Assembly (NCBI GenBank): GCA_002729765.1
Contig: PBYV01000014.1
Location: 1 to 46,670 of the forward strand
Source: Acidimicrobiaceae bacterium
GTDB lineage: Bacteria; Actinomycetota; Acidimicrobiia; Acidimicrobiales; MedAcidi-G1
Direction: 5' to 3'
Length of the DNA: 46,670 bases
A program made the position numbers and the translations under genes. Below the pieces are notes generated by a model that had not been told where the DNA came from, did no database searches, and saw only the letters and a program-made list of their open reading frames with translations. Of the stretch, positions 33,491 to 42,990 are shown one piece after another (the stretch's first letter is position 1; each line of letters opens with the position of its first letter).

Positions 33491-34222
33491 TCATAAATTC
33501 AACATAGAAGGCAGTTCAGACAAGTGATTTATTACAAAATCTGCCTCCAATTCATCCTCTTGATCGTCATTCGCTCCTCTAAACCTGACACTTGTCATAC
33601 CAATATTTCTCGCGCCTGCAACATCGGTACGTTTTAAATCTCCTACATGAGCCGCCTTGAATGGACGGACGTCTCCCATTCCTTCTAATGCTTTCATAAA
33701 GATTTTTTTGTCAGGTTTATAAACACCTACTTCATCAGAAAATGCAAAAAAAGTTACGTGGGGTGCTACACCAAATTCATTTAAAAAGAAACGTAAATGC
33801 CTGCCAGCCGATAGGGACGTGTCACTCACTATCGCAGTTTTTATACCTTTTCCAGCCAAATATGCCAAAACCTCTTCTGCCCCTTCAACAACATCGACTT
33901 TTAAAGCAAAAGAAGATTGATCGAAAGTTTCAGCAAAAACCTCACGGTCTTCATCTGTGATTTTTTCACCAAAAACGTTAAAAGCGTCTTCTAATGCCTC
34001 TTTGGCTGTGTATTGGCGGCCAGCCCGCCATTCAATATCAAATCGGACTGGGAGCATTTCAAGAACTGATAGCAACAAGTCGGAGGTTATGTTCAAATCT
34101 CTTTCATCAATTACTTTTTGCCAAGCCAATTGCCTGACTTCAATACCGCCTGGTTCACTAACTAAAAGAGTGTTCCAAAGATCAAAAGTTACACCTTCAA
34201 AAGCGACATGCTTAGATTTCAA
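33491..34222 (-). CDS. HAD-superfamily hydrolase
   Basis: This 243-residue protein has HAD motif I in VTFDLWNTLL (D14, with Trp where phosphatases usually have the second Asp), motif II in IVSDTS, the motif III Lys near YKPDKKIF and motif IV in HVGDLKRTDVAGARN. The missing second Asp points to haloacid-dehalogenase-like or atypical HADs more than to classic phosphatases, but function cannot be decided. It follows the malic enzyme gene by 15 bases and is probably co-transcribed. Confidence 0.8.
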   Translation of the reverse strand: MKSKHVAFEGVTFDLWNTLLVSEPGGIEVRQLAWQKVIDERDLNITSDLLLSVLEMLPVRFDIEWRAGRQYTAKEALEDAFNVFGEKITDEDREVFAETFDQSSFALKVDVVEGAEEVLAYLAGKGIKTAIVSDTSLSAGRHLRFFLNEFGVAPHVTFFAFSDEVGVYKPDKKIFMKALEGMGDVRPFKAAHVGDLKRTDVAGARNIGMTSVRFRGANDDQEDELEADFVINHLSELPSMLNL

Positions 34223-34237
34223 ATTTCGATACTCTTT

Positions 34238-35641
34238 TTATGAACGGCAAACTTTGTCAACCAAAGCCGCGTTCGCCACGGCTTCAGCAACTTTGTATGG
34301 CACAGATTTGTCAAAAACTGAAGGAACAATAAATTCCGGAATTAATTCATCGTCTGTAACAGAATCAGCTATCGCTTTTGCAGCAGCCAACTTCATGTTC
34401 TCGGTTATCTGGGTAGCACCCACATCTAGTGCGCCACGAAAGATACCAGGGAAAGCCAAAACATTATTAATTTGATTTGGATAATCGCTTCTGCCAGTCG
34501 CCATTACAGCTGCAAGGCCGTCAGCTTCCTCAGGGCGAATCTCAGGATCTGGGTTTGCCATTGCAAAAACAATAGGGTCTGGAGCCATGTTACGAAGATC
34601 ACTCGCATCAATCAGACCAGGTCCACTCAATCCTATAAATACATCTGACCCTTTGATCACATCGTTCAAAGTACCCATTTTTCTATCTGGATTCGTGTTC
34701 TCGGCAAACCATTCTTTTGCAACATTCAAATTTTCACGCCCTTGGTAAACAGCCCCTGTGCGATCAACACCGACTATCTCTCCAACTCCTGCACCAATTA
34801 ATATCTTTCCAACGGCTACTCCAGCAGCCCCCATACCGGCTATTACAACAGACTGGTTTTCTATCTCTTTGCCAGTTAAACGAAGCGCATTCCATAAAGC
34901 AGCGAGAGTGACAACTGCTGTTCCATGCTGGTCATCGTGAAAGACTGGGATATCAAGAGCTTCTTGTAATGCTTCTTCAACTTCGAATGCTGCAGGTGCA
35001 GCGATGTCTTCAAGATTTATCCCACCGAAAGAAGGTGCGAGTTTTTTGACTGTTTCAATAATTTCATATGAGTCAGTTACATCTAGGCACACTGGGAAAG
35101 CATCTACCCCAGCAAACTCTTTAAACAGCAGAGCTTTCCCTTCCATTACAGGCAAGGATGCTTCAGGTCCTATATCTCCCAAACCGAGCACTGCTGTTCC
35201 ATCGGTAACAATAGCTACTGTATTTTTCTTAATTGTCAGATCATGAACTAGGTGTGGGTCTTCGTGGATAGCCATACAAACTCTTGCGACTCCCGGAGTG
35301 TAAGCCATAGAAAGGTCATGATTGTCAGAAATTTCTGCTAATGGTAAAACTTCAATTTTCCCACCTTTATGCATTTCAAAAGTTCGATCATGCCAAGACA
35401 GTAAGTCAACACCATCTAATTGTTTTATATGTGCAATTACTGAATCTACGTGCTCCTCGTCCCTGCAATTTATTACAACGTCATTCGTTAATATTTCACC
35501 CCGAACATCAAAACCGCCCATTGAAACGATGTTTGCTCCAGCTTCGCCAACAGCTGTAGCAAATCGTCCCAAAGTATTAGGAACGTTTTGAAGTTCAACT
35601 TTTATATAAATTGAGTAAGCAGCAGTTGGTAAATAAGGCAT
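34238..35641 (-). CDS. NAD(P)-dependent malic enzyme with N-terminal ACT domain
   Basis: This 467-residue protein joins an ACT domain (residues about 10-85, with the LGRFATAVGEAGANI helix) to a malic enzyme. The latter has the YTPGVARVC tyrosine motif near 114, the TDGTAVLGLGDIGPEA stretch near 146, the conserved metal site ED-like segment near 210, the HDDQHGTAVV stretch near 238 and the GMGAAGVAVGKIL nucleotide-binding loop near 269. It converts malate to pyruvate and CO2. ACT domains usually bind amino acids, so allosteric control is likely. The gap to pyrE is 35 bases. Confidence 0.9.
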   Translation of the reverse strand: MPYLPTAAYSIYIKVELQNVPNTLGRFATAVGEAGANIVSMGGFDVRGEILTNDVVINCRDEEHVDSVIAHIKQLDGVDLLSWHDRTFEMHKGGKIEVLPLAEISDNHDLSMAYTPGVARVCMAIHEDPHLVHDLTIKKNTVAIVTDGTAVLGLGDIGPEASLPVMEGKALLFKEFAGVDAFPVCLDVTDSYEIIETVKKLAPSFGGINLEDIAAPAAFEVEEALQEALDIPVFHDDQHGTAVVTLAALWNALRLTGKEIENQSVVIAGMGAAGVAVGKILIGAGVGEIVGVDRTGAVYQGRENLNVAKEWFAENTNPDRKMGTLNDVIKGSDVFIGLSGPGLIDASDLRNMAPDPIVFAMANPDPEIRPEEADGLAAVMATGRSDYPNQINNVLAFPGIFRGALDVGATQITENMKLAAAKAIADSVTDDELIPEFIVPSVFDKSVPYKVAEAVANAALVDKVCRS

Positions 35642-35676
35642 AAGTCTTAAGCCTACGAGCAGTATTGAGAATAAAA

Positions 35677-36225
35677 CTATTGATTTTCGTAATCAAAACC
35701 CAATTCGGGTGCTGAAACTAATGCATGAAAGGAAATCCCCTCTTTTTCAGCTTCCAAAGCACAAGTTCCACCACGATCGACAACAGCAAGAATCATCACA
35801 GGATCTCCACCTAGTTCACGTACGACACGCGCAGCTTCCAGAGGCGAAGTTCCTCTTGTGACAGTGTCTTCACAGATAACCACTCGATCATTTTGCTCCA
35901 AAGCACCAGCAAGTCGCCCTTGTACACCATGATCTTTAGATTCTTTTCTAATACTGAAAGAACGAAAAAATTTACCTCTATTAGCGGCAATAGAAGCGAC
36001 CCCAAAAGCAACCGGATCTGCTCCAGCAGCCAGTCCACCTATTGCCTGAATATCATTGGGTAGTACTTCTATGGCAGCTTCAGCCACCAGTAGCATTCCT
36101 TCAGGTCTACAGATTGTCTGTTTAGCATCACAAAACCAATTGCTTTTGCGCCCTGATTTTAAAACAAAGTCGCCTTCTTGAATTGAAAACTTTTTTAAAT
36201 GAGCAATCAATTCATTTTTATCCAT
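35677..36225 (-). CDS. pyrE: Orotate phosphoribosyltransferase
   Basis: This 182-residue enzyme makes OMP from orotate and PRPP in pyrimidine synthesis. The PRPP loop VVICEDTVTRGTS (about 119-131) is clear, as are KSGRKSNWFCD near the N-terminus and the RKESKDHGVQGRL region. The length is on the short side but complete. It is the only pyrimidine gene here, placed 9 bases after purM, which may balance the two nucleotide routes. Confidence 0.93.
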   Translation of the reverse strand: MDKNELIAHLKKFSIQEGDFVLKSGRKSNWFCDAKQTICRPEGMLLVAEAAIEVLPNDIQAIGGLAAGADPVAFGVASIAANRGKFFRSFSIRKESKDHGVQGRLAGALEQNDRVVICEDTVTRGTSPLEAARVVRELGGDPVMILAVVDRGGTCALEAEKEGISFHALVSAPELGFDYENQ

Positions 36226-36234
36226 AAAGCGAAG

Positions 36235-37272
36235 TTACCTTAAAATTTCGACTTGACAAGAACCTTCGACTATCTCACCTATGACACAGGCCGGTTTTTT
36301 ATGTTTAGTTAATTCTTCTAATACTTGATCCGTTGAATTTGGAGGCACAATCAAAATCATCCCGATTCCCATATTGAAAACTCGAAACATCTCATCAATA
36401 TCAATTGAGCCTAAAGTTTGAATCTCAGAAAAAATTCTTGGGGTTTCCCAACTGGACTGATGTATAACAGCGTTAAAAGATTTTCCTAATACTCTCGAAA
36501 CGTTCTCAGGTAATCCACCTCCTGTTATATGCGCTATCGCATGAACTTCGTTCTCCTTCAAAACATTCAAAATAGTTGGAGCGTAAATTACGCTTGGTTC
36601 TAGTAATTTTTCGCCGAGTGTACTTTCTGAACCTTTCCAAGCGGAATCATTAAGAGACTTTCCGGCAATTTCTAAAAAAACTTTTCTCACCAAAGAGAAA
36701 CCATTTGAACGAAGATTGGGTGACTCTATGCCAATTATTTGATCACCTAATTCAACATTTGAACCGTCAATTACTTTATTTCTTTCAACTGCACCAACTG
36801 AGAAACCAGCCAAGTCAAAAGAATCGTCTTCCATAACTCCTGGGTGCTCTGCAGTCTCGCCTCCAATTAAAGAACACCCGGCTTCTACACAACCTTCAGC
36901 AATTCCTTCAATTAAAGATTCAACTAATTTTGGCTTTAAGCAGCCAACTGATATGTAGTCCAAAAAAAACAGAGGTTCAGCACCGACGCAAACAAGGTCA
37001 TCTACACACATTGCTACAAGATCATTCCCTATAGTTTCATATCTCCCGAGCATTTTGGCTATCTCTGATTTCGTTCCTACACCATCAGTCGAAGAAACCA
37101 ACAACGGATCTTTATATGAAGACAAACCCAAATCGAACATTGCGGCAAAACCACCAAAATTGTCAACAACCTCTGGGCGGCGTGTTCTTAATGAAAAAGG
37201 TTTTATTTGCTTAACAACTTGTTGAGCCGCATCCAAACTTACGCCCGACGACAAATAGTCATCATTTTTCAC
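36235..37272 (-). CDS. purM: Phosphoribosylformylglycinamidine cyclo-ligase (AIR synthetase)
   Basis: This 345-residue enzyme closes the imidazole ring, turning FGAM into AIR with ATP. It has SGVSLDAA at the start, VSSTDGVGTKSEIA near 60, the MCVDDLVCVGAEP stretch near 88, and HITGGGLPENVSRVL near 247, all as in PurM. The length is standard. It lies between purF and pyrE. Confidence 0.96.
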   Translation of the reverse strand: MKNDDYLSSGVSLDAAQQVVKQIKPFSLRTRRPEVVDNFGGFAAMFDLGLSSYKDPLLVSSTDGVGTKSEIAKMLGRYETIGNDLVAMCVDDLVCVGAEPLFFLDYISVGCLKPKLVESLIEGIAEGCVEAGCSLIGGETAEHPGVMEDDSFDLAGFSVGAVERNKVIDGSNVELGDQIIGIESPNLRSNGFSLVRKVFLEIAGKSLNDSAWKGSESTLGEKLLEPSVIYAPTILNVLKENEVHAIAHITGGGLPENVSRVLGKSFNAVIHQSSWETPRIFSEIQTLGSIDIDEMFRVFNMGIGMILIVPPNSTDQVLEELTKHKKPACVIGEIVEGSCQVEILR

Positions 37273-37309
37273 AATAAGTACCTGACTTCAAGTTCATGAT
37301 CTACCAGAA

Positions 37310-38839
37310 TCACAAATTTGTTGTTCTAATAGTTGAAAAAAAATCATTTGAAACCAAATTTTGATCGTTGCTTTCTTCACTGTTCAATTTTGAAGAAAGT
37401 TCTATAGGTATCTCTATTGGGTATTCGCCTGTTAAGCAGGCGTCACAAAAACCCGCTCCCGTTGTTCCTGTCGCATTAATAAGCTCTTCGAGTTGTAAAT
37501 AACTAAGACTGTCTACTTCTAGATATCTTTGTATTTCGTCAACTGTTAAATTCGCTGCTAACAGTTGCCCTTTTGAACCTGTATCCATTCCATAAAAACA
37601 AGGCCACCTGTAAGGCGGTGAAGAAATCCTTAAATGAACTTCTTTTGCACCCCCATCTCGCAGCATTCGAACCATAGCTTTTGTTGTTGTGCCTCGAACG
37701 ATTGAGTCATCTACAACAAGCAATTTTTGATCTTTTATATTTTCGCTCAAAGGATTCAATTTCATCCGTACTGCTGATGCACGCATTTCTTGCGTGGGGG
37801 CAATAAATGACCGACCTATATAACGATTTTTTACTAATCCTTGGCCAAATGGGATTCCTGATTCCCTAGCAAAACCTTCCGCGGCTGGAATTCCTGATTC
37901 CGGAACACCCATAACCAAATCTGCGTCTACGGGAGCCTGCTTTGCAAGTGCTTCACCCATTTTGACTCTTGCTTTATGGACACTTTGCCCATAAAGGTAA
38001 CTGTCAGGTCGAGCAAAATAAACAAACTCGAATAAGCAAATACGCGGATCAATCTGATCTTCAATAAATGGAAAAAACGAACTGCAACCTTTTCCATCGA
38101 TTATTACCATTTCTCCTGGATCAACTTCTCGAATAAACTTCGCTCCAATCACATCAAGAGCAGCTGTTTCAGATGCCAATACCCAACCTCCATCGAACCG
38201 TCCTAAACACAAAGGGCGAAATCCATTGGGGTCGCGAACACCAATTATTCGATTTTGATCACAGAACACTAATGAAAAAGCTCCAGATAATTTTGGTAAG
38301 ACACGTTGAAGTGCTGATTTCATAGGATCTTCTTGATCTTCAACTTGTTTTGTTGATATGTCCGAAGCGATCAATTCAGCAATTAAATCACTATCTGAAG
38401 CCACAGTTCCTTTTAGCATTCCAGCTTCTCTTGCCAACTGGTCTGTATTTACTAAATTGCCATTATGCCCTAGTGCAAACTCTATGTCACCGACACCTCG
38501 ATAAACAGGCTGAGCGTTTCTCCATGTACTTGAACCAGTAGTTGAATAGCGAGTCTGTCCTATCGCCAGATTTCCATTTAAAGCTGCAAGATTTTTCTCA
38601 TTGAAAACATTTGAGACTAATCCCATATCTTTTACAACTGTTATTGACGTTCCATCACTGACAGCCATTCCAGCTGATTCTTGTCCGCGATGTTGTAAAG
38701 CATAAAGACCTAAATAAGTAAGATGTGCCACTAGGTGGTCGGGAGCAAAAACTCCAAATACTCCACACGCTTCATGGGGTTCATCGAAGAAAAATTCAGA
38801 TTGTTCTACAGCTTTCTGAAAAGCTTCACTTTTTGACAC
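37310..38839 (-). CDS. purF: Amidophosphoribosyltransferase
   Basis: This 509-residue enzyme starts purine synthesis, making phosphoribosylamine from PRPP and glutamine. A propeptide of 24 residues precedes the nucleophile C25 (ACGVFG). The N-terminal glutaminase has the LQHRGQESAG stretch. The PRPP site is VVDDSIVRGTTTK (about 373-385). Cysteines in ICLFEF, WPCFYG and FCDAC point to the [4Fe-4S] cluster of the Bacillus-type enzyme. Propeptide and cluster cysteines together indicate the O2-sensitive class. Confidence 0.97.
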   Translation of the reverse strand: MSKSEAFQKAVEQSEFFFDEPHEACGVFGVFAPDHLVAHLTYLGLYALQHRGQESAGMAVSDGTSITVVKDMGLVSNVFNEKNLAALNGNLAIGQTRYSTTGSSTWRNAQPVYRGVGDIEFALGHNGNLVNTDQLAREAGMLKGTVASDSDLIAELIASDISTKQVEDQEDPMKSALQRVLPKLSGAFSLVFCDQNRIIGVRDPNGFRPLCLGRFDGGWVLASETAALDVIGAKFIREVDPGEMVIIDGKGCSSFFPFIEDQIDPRICLFEFVYFARPDSYLYGQSVHKARVKMGEALAKQAPVDADLVMGVPESGIPAAEGFARESGIPFGQGLVKNRYIGRSFIAPTQEMRASAVRMKLNPLSENIKDQKLLVVDDSIVRGTTTKAMVRMLRDGGAKEVHLRISSPPYRWPCFYGMDTGSKGQLLAANLTVDEIQRYLEVDSLSYLQLEELINATGTTGAGFCDACLTGEYPIEIPIELSSKLNSEESNDQNLVSNDFFSTIRTTNL

Positions 38840-38889
38840 TAACGCGATCCTAGTGTCTGGTAGTGAATTAAATCCCGATACTCATTTGA

Positions 38890-41088
38890 TCATGAACTGA
38901 TTGTGCCTACACCTAGAGCATTAGGTAAGTGAGTTACAAATGCTGAGTCAATAGTTTCTTTTGGGACGTCTATCAAATCCTTGACAATGAATCTGTCGCC
39001 ACCGACCAAACCCAGACGTGTAGTAGGTATATTTACGCTCTCTGCCCTAGACAATAAGTCATTCATATTTTCCGGATTTATTGAAACAAGCACTCTGCTT
39101 GGTCCTTCACCAAAAAGCGATAATGTATCGGGGGTTCGAGCAACACTAATCCCGAATTTAGATTTTGCGACCATCTCAGCTAAAGCAACTCCTAACCCTC
39201 CAGCAGATAAATCATGTATTCCATCAATGGTTCCATCAAATATAAGACCCCTTACTAAGTCAGCAAGAACTTTATGAATTTCAAAATCAACATCTATTAA
39301 TTCTTCATGATCAAACCCATGTAAAGCACTCCACAGTGACCCTCCTAAACCAATATCGCTTGGACCTAGAAGAACTAAGTGATTTCCTTCTAATAGTTCA
39401 AATCCAGGAGGTTTTCTATAAAGTTCTTCAATCTTGCCAACTATTCCAACAACAGGAGTAGGCGAAATATTTGTTCCAGAAGATTCGTTATACAGACTCA
39501 CATTCCCGCCTACTACGGGAATCCCGAATTCCTCACATGCTTCTGCCATGCCATCTATGGATTCTGAAAGTTGCCACATCACTTCGGGGTTTTCCGGATT
39601 ACCAAAATTTAGACAATTAACAAGAGCAAGGGGATGCGCTCCGACGCAAGCTAGATTCATTAATCCTTCAGCAACAATCAATTTCGTGCCTACCCTTGGA
39701 TTCACAGCACACCAACGATGATTTCCATCTGTAGTTATTGCTAGACCTTTATTGGTTTCAAAACCATTTACAGGGTCACGCAACTTTAAAACCGTTGCTT
39801 CATAGCCTGGTCCCACAACAGTGTTTAAGAAAAGTTGATGATCGTATTGACTGTAAACCCATGAAGGATCTGACAAAAGAGAAAGAAGATCATCCAATGG
39901 ATCACTTGTAACTTTAATAATTTCATCAGAATCAGATTTTTTCGGTTCGGGCTTCTTTTTAGGCCGGTCGTAAATTGGCGCATCATCATGAAGAGAAGAA
40001 GCGGGGATTTCAGCTAAAACATTTCCTTCAAAACGATCAAGAATCCTTAATTTATTCCCCTCTGTAACTCGTCCAATGACATTCGCGTTTACTTCCCACT
40101 TAGTGCAAATCTCGAAAAGGCGATCTAAATTACTAGGTTCAATTATTGCAAGCATTCTTTCCTGTGATTCACTGATCATTATCTCATGAGCTTCCATTCC
40201 TAATTCTCTTTGAGGAACTGCGCTTATATCAACATCCATTCCCACTCCTCCTCGAGAAGCAGTTTCACTTGTAGCACAGGTCAATCCTGCACCACCCAAA
40301 TCTTGAATACCCACAACTAGATTTGAATCAAAGATTTCTAAGCAAGCTTCGATTAACCGTTTTTCTTCAAAAGGGTCCCCGACCTGAACACTCGGTCGTT
40401 TTTCAACATCCCCTTGATCAGAAAATCCCGCTGAAGCTAAAACACTTACTCCACCGATTCCATCTCTGCCAGTCGCAGCTCCGAGCAAAACCGCTAAATT
40501 ACCGATTCCAGAGGCTTGACCTAAAACCAACCGATCTTTTGGCAAAGTTCCCAAACATAAAACATTCACTAACGGGTTTCCTTGAAAAGTTGAATCAAAA
40601 TCAATCTCACCTCCGACAGTGGGAACACCAACCGCGTTTCCATAACCAGAAATGCCAGAAACAACTCCTTCAGCAATCCAACAACTTCTTGCATCATCTA
40701 ACGACCCAAAGCGCAGAGAATCCATTAGAGCTATAGGCCTTGCACCCATAGTGAAAATGTCTCGAAGAATACCTCCAACTCCTGTTGCTGCTCCTTGATA
40801 GGGCTCAATAGCTGAAGGATGGTTATGCGATTCAATCCGTATTGCAACCGCAATTCCATCTCCAACGTCAATCACTCCAGCATTTTCACCTGGACCAACA
40901 AGAACCCAAGGTGCAGATGTTGGAAGACGAGAAAGATGGAGACGGCTACTTTTATATGAACAATGTTCAGACCACATAACTGAATACATAGCTAGTTCAA
41001 GTGGATTAGGTGTTCTTTGTAAAATGTCGCCAATTTTTGTTGCTTCTTCGTCGGTTAGTCCTAAAGCTCTATGTAATGAATCAACCAT
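38890..41088 (-). CDS. purL: FGAM synthase subunit PurL (small type)
   Basis: This 732-residue synthetase makes FGAM from FGAR with ammonia from PurQ. It is the short Bacillus-type PurL that needs PurS and PurQ, unlike the 1300-residue fused enzyme. The opening has EWSEHCSYK-like MWSEHCSYKSSR near residue 40, VRIESHNHPS near 84 and GAATGVGGI near 99, and the second half repeats the fold with DGIHDLSAGGLGVAL near 620. Gap to purQ: 63 bases. Confidence 0.97.
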   Translation of the reverse strand: MVDSLHRALGLTDEEATKIGDILQRTPNPLELAMYSVMWSEHCSYKSSRLHLSRLPTSAPWVLVGPGENAGVIDVGDGIAVAIRIESHNHPSAIEPYQGAATGVGGILRDIFTMGARPIALMDSLRFGSLDDARSCWIAEGVVSGISGYGNAVGVPTVGGEIDFDSTFQGNPLVNVLCLGTLPKDRLVLGQASGIGNLAVLLGAATGRDGIGGVSVLASAGFSDQGDVEKRPSVQVGDPFEEKRLIEACLEIFDSNLVVGIQDLGGAGLTCATSETASRGGVGMDVDISAVPQRELGMEAHEIMISESQERMLAIIEPSNLDRLFEICTKWEVNANVIGRVTEGNKLRILDRFEGNVLAEIPASSLHDDAPIYDRPKKKPEPKKSDSDEIIKVTSDPLDDLLSLLSDPSWVYSQYDHQLFLNTVVGPGYEATVLKLRDPVNGFETNKGLAITTDGNHRWCAVNPRVGTKLIVAEGLMNLACVGAHPLALVNCLNFGNPENPEVMWQLSESIDGMAEACEEFGIPVVGGNVSLYNESSGTNISPTPVVGIVGKIEELYRKPPGFELLEGNHLVLLGPSDIGLGGSLWSALHGFDHEELIDVDFEIHKVLADLVRGLIFDGTIDGIHDLSAGGLGVALAEMVAKSKFGISVARTPDTLSLFGEGPSRVLVSINPENMNDLLSRAESVNIPTTRLGLVGGDRFIVKDLIDVPKETIDSAFVTHLPNALGVGTISS

Positions 41089-41151
41089 GGCAAAAACTGT
41101 CTTTTACCAATGAAGAAGTGTTAAAGATAAATGTTTTACTTTTTATTCTCA

Positions 41152-41814
41152 TTAATTGGCACCTAATAAAGAATCAAAAAGCACTTTTCCATCTTCACTA
41201 CCTAAAAGTGAGTCGCATGCTCTTTCTGGATGTGGCATGATCCCAACAACATTGCGACTTTCATTACAAACACCTGCAATATCATCAATTGAACCGTTCG
41301 GATTGTCACAATAACGAAGTACGACACGATCCTGTTCTAAAAGAGAGTTAAGGGTGTCATGATCACAAGTAAAATTTCCTTCAAAATGGTTTATAGGAAG
41401 TGATAATTTTACTCCTTTTGCTGCATTTCGCGTAAGTGTTGAATTTTCTGTCTCCACACGTACTTCAACGGTCTTACATAAGAATTTGAGGCCTTTATTT
41501 TTTTGAAGAGCACCAGGTAAAAGACCGGACTCAGTTAAAACTTGAAAACCATTACAGATTCCCAACACAGGTCCTCCATTATTTGCAAAATCAGTAATTG
41601 CTGACATTAATGGTGAAAATCTAGCTATAGCTCCTGGTCTTAAATAGTCACCATGTGCAAAACCACCAGGAATTATCACAGCATCAACTTCAGACAGATT
41701 TTTGCTGGAATGCCATAGAATTTTGCCAGTACCACCGAGAGATTCCACTGCATGAATTGAATCCAATTCACAATTTGTACCTGGAAATACAGCAACACCA
41801 ACAGTAGCTGTCAT
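41152..41814 (-). CDS. purQ: FGAM synthase glutaminase subunit PurQ
   Basis: This 220-residue class I glutamine amidotransferase supplies ammonia to PurL. The nucleophile C87 lies in GICNGFQ, and the catalytic His and Glu are H195 and E197 in MPHPERA. FPGTNCE near the start is family-typical. Its ATG shares a base with the purS stop. Confidence 0.97.
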   Translation of the reverse strand: MTATVGVAVFPGTNCELDSIHAVESLGGTGKILWHSSKNLSEVDAVIIPGGFAHGDYLRPGAIARFSPLMSAITDFANNGGPVLGICNGFQVLTESGLLPGALQKNKGLKFLCKTVEVRVETENSTLTRNAAKGVKLSLPINHFEGNFTCDHDTLNSLLEQDRVVLRYCDNPNGSIDDIAGVCNESRNVVGIMPHPERACDSLLGSEDGKVLFDSLLGAN

Positions 41815-42083
41815 TAATTTCCTTCTACTTTTTCTAAATTTTCAATAGTTATTTCTGCTTCTTCAATTACCGGATTCGTTAAGAAAGTAGAACAAATACT
41901 TTCTACTTTCTCATGTGCTTCCTTTTCATTCTCAGCTTCAATCACAAATCGAATCGTTTTCCCTACACTCACATCTCTAACATTCGAAAAACCTAAAGTT
42001 GGCAAAGACCGCTCAATTGTAGAACCTGCCGGATCTGCAATTCCTTTACGTAAACGAACATCAACAAGGACAGAAAAAATCAA
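41814..42083 (-). CDS. purS: FGAM synthase subunit PurS
   Basis: PurS is the small dimeric bridging subunit of the PurLQS complex. I place the start at TTG 42083, giving 89 residues that open MIFSVLVDVRLRKG, in line with known PurS N-termini. AGGAG lies 5 bases upstream. An ATG at 42113 would add 10 residues that only read the end of purC in another frame. The LPTLGFSNVRDVSVGK and terminal IENLEKVEG stretches match the family. Start inference is firm; family is firm. Confidence 0.93.
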   Translation of the reverse strand: MIFSVLVDVRLRKGIADPAGSTIERSLPTLGFSNVRDVSVGKTIRFVIEAENEKEAHEKVESICSTFLTNPVIEEAEITIENLEKVEGN

Positions 42084-42084
42084 A

Positions 42085-42978
42085 CTAACTCCTAGCGCCA
42101 GGCCAATCCTCAAAAGACTGTCCTGAAATCATCTCATATGCCTCGATATAACGCGAGGAGGTAGCTGAAATTACTTCATTCGGAAGGTTAGGAGGCGGAG
42201 GTTTTTTATCCCATTCGACATTGTCTAAAAAATCACGTACGGGTTGTTTATCAAAAGATGGTGGTGAAAATCCCGGTGTCCATTGATCTTCCGGCCAAAA
42301 CCTTGAAGAGTCTGGTGTAAGGACCTCATCTGCGAGGACTAATTCTCCATCTATTAAACCAAATTCAAATTTTGTATCAGCGATTATGATCCCACGTTCC
42401 ATAGCTAGATCAGCTGCCAGTTTGTAACACTTCAACGATGCATCTTTAACTTTTTCTGCCAAATCCAAACCAAGAATTTCAACTGCTTCTAAAAAAGAAA
42501 TGTTTTCATCGTGGCCAGATGTTGCTTTCGTTGAAGGTGTAAATATTGGTTGTTGAAATTGTTCAGACTCTCTTAAACCAGAACTAACTTTCTCTCCGTG
42601 TACAGTCCCTTTATCTTTGTATTCTTTCCAAGCTGAACCTGTAATAAAACCTCGCACTATGCATTCAACTGGCAGCATCTCAGCACGTTTACAAATCATC
42701 GTTCTGCCAAGCAAAAACTCTCTATTATCTAGATCGATTTCGTCACCTAGATCCATTGGGTCTACAGATAACAAATGATTTGGAACCAAATTATTCAATT
42801 CGCCCAACCAGTAGTCAGTCATTGCGGTAAGAACACGGCCTTTTTCAGGAATCGGCTCATTTAAAACAACATCAAAAGCTGATAGCCGATCGGAAGTAAC
42901 CATAAGTAGTTTCTCGGAATCAATTTCATAAATATCTCGAACTTTTCCCGAATGCACATGAGGCAAGTTGATTGTCAA
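42085..42978 (-). CDS. purC: SAICAR synthetase
   Basis: This 297-residue enzyme joins aspartate to CAIR with ATP. It shows SGKVRDIYEI at the start, a SDRLSAFDVVLNEPIP stretch, the VRGFITGSAWKEYK motif near 108, and the LVLADEVLTPDSSRFWP motif near 209. The length fits the longer eukaryotic/actinobacterial-type PurC (near 300) rather than the 240-residue enterobacterial form. Confidence 0.97.
   Translation of the reverse strand: MTINLPHVHSGKVRDIYEIDSEKLLMVTSDRLSAFDVVLNEPIPEKGRVLTAMTDYWLGELNNLVPNHLLSVDPMDLGDEIDLDNREFLLGRTMICKRAEMLPVECIVRGFITGSAWKEYKDKGTVHGEKVSSGLRESEQFQQPIFTPSTKATSGHDENISFLEAVEILGLDLAEKVKDASLKCYKLAADLAMERGIIIADTKFEFGLIDGELVLADEVLTPDSSRFWPEDQWTPGFSPPSFDKQPVRDFLDNVEWDKKPPPPNLPNEVISATSSRYIEAYEMISGQSFEDWPGARS
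42089..42093 (-). promoter_or_regulatory. Ribosome binding site deciding the purS TTG start
   Basis: On the minus strand AGGAG lies in the last codons of purC, 5 bases before TTG 42083. It supports a TTG start just after the purC stop (TAG at 42087-42085). Confidence 0.65.
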
Positions 42979-42990
42979 AAGTTAGCCCTT

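Noticed and set aside
40323-40736. Long plus-strand frames inside purL, ctaD and malic enzyme genes
   Set aside because: They are antisense shadows of well-supported genes, with biased composition and no family features.
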